From a virus: 20,951 bases of DNA. The notes below the pieces were generated by a model, which was given only the letters and a program-made list of their open reading frames with translations, was not told the origin of the DNA and searched no databases. The translations under genes were made by a program, and so were the position numbers. Below are positions 6,846 through 14,148 of the stretch, piece by piece. The DNA lies in the IMG/VR virus record IMGVR_UViG_3300044950_000075, positions 1-20,951 of that record; one strand, 5' to 3'. Each line of letters opens with the position of its first letter. Position 1 is the first letter of the stretch.

Positions 6846-7070
6846 ATGACTTATCAAGTTGGTGATGGTAATACTGGTGAAACCATGAACGTAGGCCGTA
6901 CAGGTGTACCTGTTCAAATTGGTGGCGCTACCACTGCAACCGTTGGCTTTTATGGTGTTACACCAGCAGCACAACAAGCAACTGTAGCCGCTGGCACTGA
7001 TGCTGCAACAACCCTAACTTGTGCTAATGCTTGCCGTACAGCATTACGCGCAGTAGGTATAATGGCGTAA
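6846..7070 (+). CDS. Small head-associated protein (GFYGVTP motif)
   Basis: A 74-residue protein with alternating short strands and turns and the motif VGFYGVTPAAQQATVAAG around residues 38-55. A 'GFxGxTPVxQ' motif is a common feature of short phage structural proteins linked to head fibres or other virion surface parts, and the gene sits right after the coat gene. The C-terminal part (LTCANACRTALRAVGIMA) is a short amphipathic helix with two cysteines. An AGGAG ribosome site lies at 6834-6838, immediately beyond the terminator's T tract, so the gene can be read by polymerase passing the terminator. No enzymatic residues are visible. The head-fibre assignment is tentative. Confidence 0.6.
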   Translation: MTYQVGDGNTGETMNVGRTGVPVQIGGATTATVGFYGVTPAAQQATVAAGTDAATTLTCANACRTALRAVGIMA

Positions 7071-7073
7071 AAA

Positions 7074-7706
7074 ATGTCGGTACTCATTGCAACACCTTGC
7101 TATGACGGTCAGGTTTGTAGTGAGTACCTTCATTCGCTTTTAAAAGCTACTATTACAGTAGACTTTGAGTTGGCGCTTATTACGGGGGTACATTTTATTG
7201 ATACCGCGCGTGATATTGCCGCAGCTAAATTGCTTGATTCTAAGCACGAATATTTAATGTTTATTGATTCAGATTTAGGCTGGAATGGTGACGCGATTAA
7301 TCAATTAATCTCGCACAATAAAGATATAGTAGGCGGCGCTTATCGCATTAAGCACGATACTGAACTTTATCCAGTTGATTATAGAGCCAATGAAACGCAA
7401 GACGGGTTGCTACGTGCTAATAGCCTTCCAGGTGGTTTTTTGTGTATCCATAGACGCGTTATTGAACGCATGGCAAGCGCATACCCTAGTTATCAGTTTG
7501 TAGTAAAGGATGCGTTTAAACGTATTCCAGCATTATTTAGTAGAGCTTTGTTAGATGACCGCATGGTGTCAGAAGATATAATGTTTTGCAAACGGGCTTC
7601 AGCCGCAGGGTTTGACCTTTGGTTAGACCCTACAATAACTTTTGGACATATAGGCAGTAAAGCCTTTATTGGTAATTTTGCCACCTATTTGGAAGGACAG
7701 CAATAA
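7074..7706 (+). CDS. GT-A type (family 2-like) glycosyltransferase
   Basis: A 210-residue protein with a nucleotide-sugar-binding fold. It opens with SVLIATPCYDG, the usual first strand of family 2 glycosyltransferases, has TARDIAA near 44-50, and the metal-binding DxD-like motif in FIDSDLGW (Asp65-Ser-Asp67). GGAYRIK (87-93) and PGGFLCIHR (119-127) follow, then SEDIMFCKRA (166-175) supplying acidic residues typical of the acceptor/base region, and WLDPTITFGHIGSKAF (183-198) with His192 as a possible third metal ligand. There is no membrane segment or signal peptide, so it acts in the cytoplasm. It sits among virion genes, three bases after the small head protein, and its stop overlaps the next start (TAATG). 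It may glycosylate a virion protein or alter host surface sugars; neither substrate can be read from sequence. Confidence 0.8.
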   Translation: MSVLIATPCYDGQVCSEYLHSLLKATITVDFELALITGVHFIDTARDIAAAKLLDSKHEYLMFIDSDLGWNGDAINQLISHNKDIVGGAYRIKHDTELYPVDYRANETQDGLLRANSLPGGFLCIHRRVIERMASAYPSYQFVVKDAFKRIPALFSRALLDDRMVSEDIMFCKRASAAGFDLWLDPTITFGHIGSKAFIGNFATYLEGQQ

Positions 7707-7882
7707 TGGTTATCTATTTAAAACACCCTGTACACGGTACTAAGGTAGCGATTGCAGAAAGTGAAGCAGAAGCGGATGCACAAAACGGATGGATAGAGTA
7801 TAATCCTGATACGCCAGCTAAAAAAGAAGCTGAAGCGGCTCCCGTCAATACGCTGGATGTCAAACGACGTAGAAAAGAATAA
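7706..7882 (+). CDS. 58-residue phage protein of unknown function
   Basis: A short protein with N-terminal MVIYLKHPVHGTKVAIAESEAEADAQNGW and a basic end (VKRRRKE). The 'HPxHGTKVA...EAEAD..NGW' pattern recurs in small phage proteins located just before the head-tail adaptor, but I cannot assign a function. It could fold as a small beta-hairpin plus helix followed by a disordered charged tail. The ATG overlaps the glycosyltransferase stop as TAATG, and its stop lies directly against the ribosome site (AAGGAG at 7881-7886) of the gp4-like gene. Coupled translation with both neighbours is therefore likely. Its motif-like N-terminus and the lack of any other gene in the gap support it as real. Confidence 0.72.
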   Translation: MVIYLKHPVHGTKVAIAESEAEADAQNGWIEYNPDTPAKKEAEAAPVNTLDVKRRRKE

Positions 7883-7893
7883 GGAGCCGTATT

Positions 7894-8607
7894 ATGGCCA
7901 CTACCGCAGGCGATCAAATTAATGGTGCGTTACGCTTACTAGGCATACTAGCCGAAGGCGAGACGCCATCTGCCGCAACCTCACAAGACGCTCTATCCGC
8001 GCTAAATCAAATGATTGATAGCTGGAATACTGAGCGTTTGTCCGTATTTGCTACCCAAGATCAAATTGTGACTTGGATACCTAACACTAAAACACATACT
8101 TTAGGGCCGTCAGGCGACACTGTAGGCAACCGTCCTATCTTAGTAGACGACGCGACATATTTCCGTGACCCTTCAAGCGGTATATCGTTTGGCATTAAAC
8201 TAATTAATCAACAACAATATGATGGTATTGCTGTTAAGACCGTGACATCTACTTATCCACAGGTCATGTGGGTAAACATGGATTACCCTAACATTACTAT
8301 GACAGTGTACCCAGTGCCAACCAAAGTGTTGGAGTTCCACATTGTATCTGTTCAAGAGTTAACTGCACCTGCTACCTTGGCTACAAACCTTGCGTTCCCT
8401 CCAGGCTATCTACGTGCGTTTAAATACAACCTAGCCTGTGAGATAGCACCTGAGTTTGGTGTAGAGCCGTCACCTACTGTGTCACGCATTGCAATGACGT
8501 CTAAACGTGACTTGAAACGTATTAATAATCCTGACGACATTATGTCCATGCCTTATAGCATTGTGGCTACGCGTCAACGCTTTAATATCTTTGCGGGTAA
8601 CTATTAA
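7894..8607 (+). CDS. Head-tail adaptor / tail accessory factor, P22 gp4 type
   Basis: A 237-residue protein that in P22-like phages forms the ring below the portal and helps retain packaged DNA. The N-terminal region is helical (TAGDQINGALRLLGILAEGE, then ALSALNQMIDSWNTERLSVF), a hallmark of gp4-like adaptors. A beta-rich middle follows (TWIPNTKTHTLG, PQVMWVNMDYPNITMTVYPVP), then a helical C-terminal part (FPPGYLRAFKYNLACEIAPEFG) and MTSKRDLKRIN. It is longer than P22 gp4 (166 residues), as in other members of the group that carry the extra C-terminal part. It has a strong AAGGAG site eight bases from the ATG. It is followed at once, by a TAATG overlap, by the gp10-like gene, with which gp4 interacts in P22. 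Confidence 0.88.
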   Translation: MATTAGDQINGALRLLGILAEGETPSAATSQDALSALNQMIDSWNTERLSVFATQDQIVTWIPNTKTHTLGPSGDTVGNRPILVDDATYFRDPSSGISFGIKLINQQQYDGIAVKTVTSTYPQVMWVNMDYPNITMTVYPVPTKVLEFHIVSVQELTAPATLATNLAFPPGYLRAFKYNLACEIAPEFGVEPSPTVSRIAMTSKRDLKRINNPDDIMSMPYSIVATRQRFNIFAGNY

Positions 8608-10046
8608 TGAAAACGCCTATCCTTGGACAATCTTATGTAGCTCGTTCAATTAACGCTGCGGACAACCGCATGGTTAACTTGTTTCCTGAGCAAACACCTG
8701 AGAATGGTCTTGAGATAGGCTACCTTAATCGCGCACCGGGCTTAACCAAGCTAGTCACCATAGGCACAGGCCCTATCCGTGGCCTATGGGCGCACCAAAC
8801 CAATGGCACCGATGCGTATTGCGTATCAGGCACAGGTTTTTACCGCATCAATACCGACTACACTTACGAGTACATTGGTGAAGTAGCAGGCACTGGCCCA
8901 GTCACGTTTGCCGATAACGGCATACAAATCTTTATTGCAGCCAACCCTAAAGGTTACATCTACAATGAAGTGACAGACGTATTTGCTGAAATTACAGACC
9001 CTGACTTTACTGGCGCAGGCACTGTCACCTACCTTGACGGGTATTTCGTGTATAACGAGCCTGATAGCCAAAAGATATGGATTACACAGCTATTAGACGG
9101 TACATCCGTCGATCCGCTAGATTTTGCTAGTGCTGAGGGTTCACCTGACGGCGTTGTAGCCGTTAACTCTATTCACCGTGAGTTATGGGTATTCGGTACG
9201 GACACGACAGAGGTTTGGTATGACTCCGGTGCTACCGACTTCCCGTTGATACCAATTCAAGGTGCGTTTAGTGAGACTGGCTGTATCGCACCTTATTCTG
9301 TAGCAAAGCTAGATAACTCATTGTTTTGGTTAGGTAACGACCCACGGGGCTTCGGTGTTATTTACAGGTCTAACGGCTACGCTGCACAGCGCGTGTCAAC
9401 ACACGCTATCGAATACGCTGTGCAAGGCTACACCGACATATCTGATGCTGTGGCTTACACATACCAACAAGAAGGTCATGCGTTCTACGTCATATCGTTC
9501 CCTACTGGCAATGCCACATGGGTTTACGATGTAGCCACAGGCGCGTGGCATGAACGTGCTTACTTGACTAACGGTGAGTTCACACGTCATCGTTCAAATT
9601 GTCAGTGCAACTTCCAATCTACAACGCTTGTAGGCGACTATCAAAACGGCAACATCTACAAGTTTGATTTAGACGTCTATGCCGATAACGGCGCAACGCA
9701 GAAGTGGTTACGCTCATGGAGAGCGCTACCTAGCGGTCAGAATAACTTAAAGCGTACAGCGCAACACAGTCTGCAACTAGAGTCTGAGTCAGGCGTAGGT
9801 CTTGTTGTTGGTCAAGGTAACGACCCCCAGGCCATGCTACGATGGTCTGACGATGGCGGCCACACTTGGTCTAATGAACATTGGAAATCTATGGGTGCGA
9901 TAGGTCAATATGGCTATCGTACTATTTGGCGTCGTCTTGGCATGACACAAAAGCTTCGTGACCGCGTGTACGAGGTGTCAGGCACTGACCCAGTTAAAAT
10001 AGCCATTATGGGCGCTGAGTTACTTATCAGCGGAACTAATGCTTAA
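8607..10046 (+). CDS. Packaged-DNA stabilisation protein, P22 gp10 type (tail hub)
   Basis: A 479-residue protein very close in size to P22 gp10 (472). In P22, gp10 forms the hexameric tail hub beneath gp4 and carries the needle and spikes. Family traits are the N-terminus with YVARSINAADNRMVNLFPE and YLNRAPGLTKL, and repeated short beta blades such as GIQIFIAANPKGYIYN and ELWVFGTDTTEVWYDSG. Further examples are LDNSLFWLGNDPRGFGV and ATWVYDVATGAWHERAYL, which suggest a propeller-like core. The C-terminal region ends GAELLISGTNA. The start overlaps the gp4 stop (TAATG), and the stop overlaps the fibre gene by 8 bases. No signal peptide is present, as expected for an internally assembled virion protein. 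Confidence 0.92.
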   Translation: MKTPILGQSYVARSINAADNRMVNLFPEQTPENGLEIGYLNRAPGLTKLVTIGTGPIRGLWAHQTNGTDAYCVSGTGFYRINTDYTYEYIGEVAGTGPVTFADNGIQIFIAANPKGYIYNEVTDVFAEITDPDFTGAGTVTYLDGYFVYNEPDSQKIWITQLLDGTSVDPLDFASAEGSPDGVVAVNSIHRELWVFGTDTTEVWYDSGATDFPLIPIQGAFSETGCIAPYSVAKLDNSLFWLGNDPRGFGVIYRSNGYAAQRVSTHAIEYAVQGYTDISDAVAYTYQQEGHAFYVISFPTGNATWVYDVATGAWHERAYLTNGEFTRHRSNCQCNFQSTTLVGDYQNGNIYKFDLDVYADNGATQKWLRSWRALPSGQNNLKRTAQHSLQLESESGVGLVVGQGNDPQAMLRWSDDGGHTWSNEHWKSMGAIGQYGYRTIWRRLGMTQKLRDRVYEVSGTDPVKIAIMGAELLISGTNA

Positions 10047-12114
10047 CTTTACCCGCATCCCAGCTCCACGCGTTATGCTTGTCGATCCACAGACAGGCGT
10101 TGTGTCGAATGAATGGTTTAGGTTTTTTAACAACTTATACTCAATAATTTATGCCGCCACAGGCAATGTTACGCCAGGTACTTACGGTTCTGCAACGGTT
10201 GTACCACAAATTACTGTAGACGCGTTTGGGGCTATCACCGCAATAACTGACGTAACCATAGCGCTTGATGCCAGTCAGATTGTCAGCGGTACCATAGCGT
10301 CAGCGCGTATATCAGGATCATATACAGGCATTACAGGCGTCGGTACATTGACTATAGGTACATGGAACGCAACTGCAATTACTACACTTTACGGTGGCAC
10401 AGGTTTATCAAGCTACACGGCTGGCGATACTCTTTATTATGCGTCAGGCACTGCGTTAAGCAATCTAGCCATTGGTGCAAGCACCTATATAAATACATCT
10501 AGCGGTACAGCTCCACAATGGACTGACCCATCTACAATAACAATAGGCAAAGCCACTAACATTGTAGGCGGTGCGGCTAATCGTATAGCCTATCAGACTG
10601 CGACGGACACGACAGGTTTTATCGTAGCGCCTACGGTATCTAATACTTACTTAGAATGGTCAGGCACTGCGTTCCAATGGACAGCTAACCCTCTAGGCAC
10701 TGTCACAAGCGTCGCGGCCTTAACGCTAGGCACGACAGGCACTGATTTAAGTTCTACCGTAGCAAACCCTACTACAACGCCAGTCATTACATTGAACGTG
10801 CCTACAGCATCTGCCGCTAACCGTGGTGCGTTAAGTGCTGCGGACTGGACGACATTTAACAGTAAAGCGCCAGGCGTTACGTTTACAACAAACTACATAC
10901 CTTATGGTCAAGGCACTACAACATTAAATCAATCTGCAAATTTAACTTTTGACGGAACTAATTTAAGCGTAGCAGGCGCTGTCAATAAAGTAACTATTAC
11001 TTCTCCAGCTACAGGATCTACGCTAACAATTGCGAACGGCAAAACACTTACTGCAAATAATACGTTGACATTAGCTGGCACTGACAGCACAACAATGACG
11101 TTTCCTACTACGTCAGCTACGATTGCTAGAACAGACGCAGCGCAAACATTTACTGGTATTCAAACTTTTGGTACTACGGCATCTACAGGTAATTATATTA
11201 GCGTATTAGGAAGCGATGCCGATAATACTTACCTAGTTTTTAGTGGAGCGCGTAAATACCCTAGACTAGATTTAACAGATACGGTAGCTGGGGGTTCAAC
11301 ATTTCAAATTTGGAACCTAGGGAATCAGTTAAGATTTGGTACAAATACAGGTTCAGCAGGGACAGCATCATTTTATATTAATTCAGGAAATGCTGGCACC
11401 GCAGTATTTAACGGGGCTTTAACCGCAGCGTCTTTTATACCTTCAAGCTCTACAGTGCCTACTAATGGCTTGTATTTACCCGCGGCTAATACTTTAGGTT
11501 GGGCTACGGCTAGTACAGCTCGTATGCAGATAGGGGCTACTGGCGGTGTATCAATAGGTAATACCACAGACCCAGGTGCTACTAATTTAAGTGTGACAGG
11601 TACAGGGCAGTTTGGCACGACAGTAGGCGTAGGCGCAGCAACACCAAGCGCATCAGGCGCAGGCATTACGTTTCCAGCAACGCAGTCTGCATCGACTAAT
11701 GTTAATACGTTAGATGATTATGAGGAAGGCACGTTTACGCCTACCATTATTGGAACTACATCGGCTGGCACTGGAACTTATTCAGCTAACTCTCAAATAG
11801 GTAGGTATACAAAAATAGGCAACCGTGTGTATTTTACTATATATCTTGTTTGGACTGCTCATACAGGCACAGGAAATATGAGTGTTGCAGGGCTTCCATT
11901 TACCAGTATTGCAACTGCTGGCACGTTTAATGCTCTTTCTACATGGAACCAAAACATTACAATGACAGCATTAAACTTATTAACAGCGTACGTTAACGTA
12001 AACGCAACTACTATTGCCTTAGCTCAAACCCCTGTTGGGGGTGGTGCTGCTACAGTTATACCTATGGATACGGCAGGGAGTTTAATGCTTACAGGACATT
12101 ATGAAGTAGCTTAA
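10039..12114 (+). CDS. Tail fibre protein with C-terminal receptor-binding domain
   Basis: A 691-residue fibre. Residues 1-35 (FTRIPAPRVMLVDPQTGVVSNEWFRFFNNLY) are a short virion-attachment peptide of a kind found at the start of many podophage fibres. Residues about 50-480 form a Thr/Gly/Ser/Ala-rich shaft with fibre-typical stretches such as GTIASARISGSYTGITGVGTL and LYGGTGLSSYTAGDTL. Around residue 560 the sequence changes to DDYEEGTFTPTI, followed by GRYTKIGNRVYFTIYLVW, a beta-sandwich tip common to receptor-binding fibres. It overlaps the gp10-like gene by 8 bases with only a weak GGA ribosome site, so coupling is likely. It occupies the position where P22 has its tail-needle gene 26, but the sequence is not needle-like. 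No chaperone-type autocleavage domain is evident. Confidence 0.85.
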   Translation: MLNFTRIPAPRVMLVDPQTGVVSNEWFRFFNNLYSIIYAATGNVTPGTYGSATVVPQITVDAFGAITAITDVTIALDASQIVSGTIASARISGSYTGITGVGTLTIGTWNATAITTLYGGTGLSSYTAGDTLYYASGTALSNLAIGASTYINTSSGTAPQWTDPSTITIGKATNIVGGAANRIAYQTATDTTGFIVAPTVSNTYLEWSGTAFQWTANPLGTVTSVAALTLGTTGTDLSSTVANPTTTPVITLNVPTASAANRGALSAADWTTFNSKAPGVTFTTNYIPYGQGTTTLNQSANLTFDGTNLSVAGAVNKVTITSPATGSTLTIANGKTLTANNTLTLAGTDSTTMTFPTTSATIARTDAAQTFTGIQTFGTTASTGNYISVLGSDADNTYLVFSGARKYPRLDLTDTVAGGSTFQIWNLGNQLRFGTNTGSAGTASFYINSGNAGTAVFNGALTAASFIPSSSTVPTNGLYLPAANTLGWATASTARMQIGATGGVSIGNTTDPGATNLSVTGTGQFGTTVGVGAATPSASGAGITFPATQSASTNVNTLDDYEEGTFTPTIIGTTSAGTGTYSANSQIGRYTKIGNRVYFTIYLVWTAHTGTGNMSVAGLPFTSIATAGTFNALSTWNQNITMTALNLLTAYVNVNATTIALAQTPVGGGAATVIPMDTAGSLMLTGHYEVA

Positions 12115-12133
12115 CTACATTGGATTGATGTAG
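12115..12133 (+). other. Intergenic hairpin after the fibre gene
   Basis: CTACAT (12115-12120) and ATGTAG (12128-12133) form a perfect 6-bp stem with a seven-base loop, starting at the first base after the fibre stop. No T tract follows (TCAGACA), so it is unlikely to terminate transcription by itself. It may protect or process the 3' end of the fibre message. The AAGGAG site of the next gene lies ten bases downstream and is not masked. Confidence 0.4.
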
Positions 12134-12155
12134 TCAGACACAAAGGAGAAACACA

Positions 12156-12413
12156 ATGGCTTTAACAGAAGAAAAAGTAATAGACCAAATCACCGTAGTA
12201 GAAAATGGTACAATTGAATATCGTGAGGCTACGCGTATATTAAAAGATAGTGAGCAGATTGCAAAAACATATCACCGCTCAAGTTTAGCCCCCGCATCAG
12301 ACTTAACAAACGTACCTGCTAGTGTAATAGCTATTGCTAACGTAGCGTGGACAAAAGAAGTAATACAAGCCTATAAGGATAGCCAAAATGACAACACTAA
12401 TACCAAAATATGA
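12156..12413 (+). CDS. 85-residue phage protein of unknown function, fibre-associated location
   Basis: The protein reads as an N-terminal strand pair (EKVIDQITVVENGTIEYREAT), then RILKDSEQIAKTYHRSSLAP and a helical C-terminus (VPASVIAIANVAWTKEVIQAYKD). The 'ITVxExGxIxxRxAT.I..DG..IAxTYHR..L.PG.D' pattern is familiar from small proteins next to tail fibre or spike genes in many phages. No function is established that I can name; an assembly helper or a small tail-tip component are both possible. A clear AAGGAG ribosome site lies at 12143-12148. Its last 26 bases overlap the tailspike start downstream, and that ATG has its own AAGG site (12375-12378) inside this gene. Confidence 0.75.
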   Translation: MALTEEKVIDQITVVENGTIEYREATRILKDSEQIAKTYHRSSLAPASDLTNVPASVIAIANVAWTKEVIQAYKDSQNDNTNTKI

Positions 12414-13851
12414 TCAAGGCGCAACAGGCGCCGTAAATAGACCGATTAATGAAAAATTAGCCGAAACTGTTAGCGTTAAAGACTTTGGTGCCATTGGCAA
12501 TGGCGTTGCTGATGATGCAGGCGCTATTCAAGCGGCTATTACTTATTTACATTCTTTAGTTGGGGGTACGCTAATATTCCCTGCAGGAACGTATAAAATA
12601 GGCACTGCAATTGATTGCTACCCAACATCATCGGTTAGATTAGTTTTACAAGGAGAGGGTCAAGGTGTAACTACCATAACTACAGTGGAAAACATTACGC
12701 TATTTACACACGCTGAATCATTTGAATGTTACGATTTAAGTGTCTATCAATTAGGCACTGCAAAAACAGGCGTTGCTTTTGCGACTTCATCAACTAAACA
12801 AGCCGCATATTGTAGATATGAACGATGCACTATAGATGGATTTAAATTTGGTATTTGGTGGAGATTTTCTTTGTGGAACTCTTTACGAGATATGAGGTTT
12901 AATAATTGTGCTTGTGGTTTGAAAGCATCAAGAAATGCCCTAATAAACGACCAAACAAATCCTGCTGCACCTGCTAGTTGGAATACTAGCTCAGGCTTTT
13001 TTCATAATCAAAATACGTTTGATAATGTGCTTTGTAATGGGGGTGAAGTTGGCATTTATGGAACATTTAATGGAAATGTTTTTAGTAATGTAACTTGCCA
13101 AGGTCAAAGCAGTTCTACTGGCGCAAGTAATGTTGTGTTGCCTATTGGTCAACAAGGTACTGGTTTGTTGCTACAAAATAACGGAAGTAACACAAGTACA
13201 TTTGGCTCTCAAGCCAATGCTATTGTAAACTACTATTCTGAGCTTACGCGCCAGCCAATTGTTTTAGAGTATGTTCAAGTATCTTTATCGTCAGTTTATT
13301 ACCAAGGCGGAGCATCTAGTGATAAATATCCACAAGCAATTAAAGTAACAGGGGGAGTATTAAACGCTAGAGGATGCGTAAACACTGGGGCTGATTGGTT
13401 TGACTATCGTATGGTTGCTACTGATGCAACTATTTACGGAGACCCCACTGCGGGCACTACTTCTATAGCCGCTACTTTATCTGGTGCATATAGCTTAACA
13501 AATACAGACTGGTTCCAAACTGGTGTTAACATAGCTGTTACAAAACAATATACTTCTGTTGGTGCATCAACTACTGCGCTTGTTTCTACTATGGAGAATA
13601 AAAATACTTATAGTGTTGAGGTTGTCGCGATTTATGATGGGTCACAAATGCGGTCTGCTAGATTTCAAGTTGCGTACTATAACTCTGCTGTAGCAGCTAG
13701 AGTTATTTCAGATGCGGGTAATAGCGCAGATATTACTTGCACTACATCAGGCGCAACAATAAACATTAATACTACTGGCGGTTTAACATATATTGTTACA
13801 GCTACAGCAATTCAAAATAGAAAATTAGGGGCTTTCCCGTACGTTGGGTAA
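12388..13851 (+). CDS. Tailspike A: beta-helix protein, pectate-lyase-like
   Basis: A 487-residue protein with a short N-terminal peptide (TLIPKYDQGATGAVNRPINEKL) leading into ETVSVKDFGAIGNGVADDAGAIQAA at residues 25-50. That is the signature of the pectate-lyase-3 type right-handed beta-helix found in phage spikes and depolymerases. A parallel beta-helix body follows to about residue 335, rich in Asn/Cys-containing coils (DMRFNNCACGLK, NTFDNVLCNGG, NVFSNVTCQG). A C-terminal beta-sandwich starts near 375 (NTDWFQTGVNIAV). It probably binds or cuts a surface polysaccharide; catalytic acids cannot be fixed without a structure. Unlike tailspike B it has no large head- or tail-binding domain, so it must attach through the short N-terminal peptide or another protein. 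The start overlaps the previous gene by 26 bases and is supported by AAGG nine bases upstream. Confidence 0.87.
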   Translation: MTTLIPKYDQGATGAVNRPINEKLAETVSVKDFGAIGNGVADDAGAIQAAITYLHSLVGGTLIFPAGTYKIGTAIDCYPTSSVRLVLQGEGQGVTTITTVENITLFTHAESFECYDLSVYQLGTAKTGVAFATSSTKQAAYCRYERCTIDGFKFGIWWRFSLWNSLRDMRFNNCACGLKASRNALINDQTNPAAPASWNTSSGFFHNQNTFDNVLCNGGEVGIYGTFNGNVFSNVTCQGQSSSTGASNVVLPIGQQGTGLLLQNNGSNTSTFGSQANAIVNYYSELTRQPIVLEYVQVSLSSVYYQGGASSDKYPQAIKVTGGVLNARGCVNTGADWFDYRMVATDATIYGDPTAGTTSIAATLSGAYSLTNTDWFQTGVNIAVTKQYTSVGASTTALVSTMENKNTYSVEVVAIYDGSQMRSARFQVAYYNSAVAARVISDAGNSADITCTTSGATININTTGGLTYIVTATAIQNRKLGAFPYVG

Positions 13852-13878
13852 GCATATCTATTTATTAAAGGCTAAATA

Positions 13879-14148
13879 ATGGAAAAACTATTCTCACTGT
13901 TTATGAAGCTGTCTAGCCCACGTATCCCTGTGGCGCTGGATAAGCAAGCTCACTTTAACGGAGGCGCAATCTTGGCCTTTGTAGCGTACTTCGTTATAGG
14001 CTACTGGGCCTTATTACTTGTAGCTATAGTAGCTGGCGCAAAAGAGTGGTATGATTACAAGCATCCTAATCATACCGCAGATTTTTATGATTGGTTAGCC
14101 ACGACACTAGGGGCTATTGTTACATTAGGAGTTATATATGTCTGTTAA
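13879..14148 (+). CDS. Small membrane protein, possibly lysis-related
   Basis: An 89-residue protein with hydrophobic segments at about 28-53 (possibly two short helices or one long one) and 73-89. Conserved-looking polar residues flank them: Asp21, His25, Lys55-Glu56, Tyr58-Asp59, Asp68 and Asp71, in a DKQAHF...AKEWYDY...DFYDWLATTLGA arrangement. This layout resembles small phage and bacterial membrane proteins related to YfiM/DUF2279 or VanZ-like domains more than a plain holin. It lies between the two tailspike genes and overlaps the second by 11 bases. Possible roles are a holin-like lysis factor, a spanin partner or a modifier of the host envelope; the sequence does not decide. The ribosome site is an AAAGG about ten bases upstream. 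Confidence 0.65.
   Translation: MEKLFSLFMKLSSPRIPVALDKQAHFNGGAILAFVAYFVIGYWALLLVAIVAGAKEWYDYKHPNHTADFYDWLATTLGAIVTLGVIYVC

Noticed and set aside
11373-11666. Minus-strand open frame opposite the tail fibre
   Set aside because: A Pro/Val/Ala-rich shadow of the Gly/Thr/Ala-rich fibre shaft, with no start signal.
10039-12114. Repeated CAGGC/TCAGGC words as a possible uptake or packaging signal
   Set aside because: The words fall in frame as Ser-Gly or Ala-Gly codons in Gly-rich structural proteins and occur across the window without regular spacing; codon choice explains them.
12115-12133. The hairpin after the fibre gene as a rho-independent terminator
   Set aside because: The stem has only 6 AT-containing pairs and no T tract follows, so it is listed only as a hairpin.
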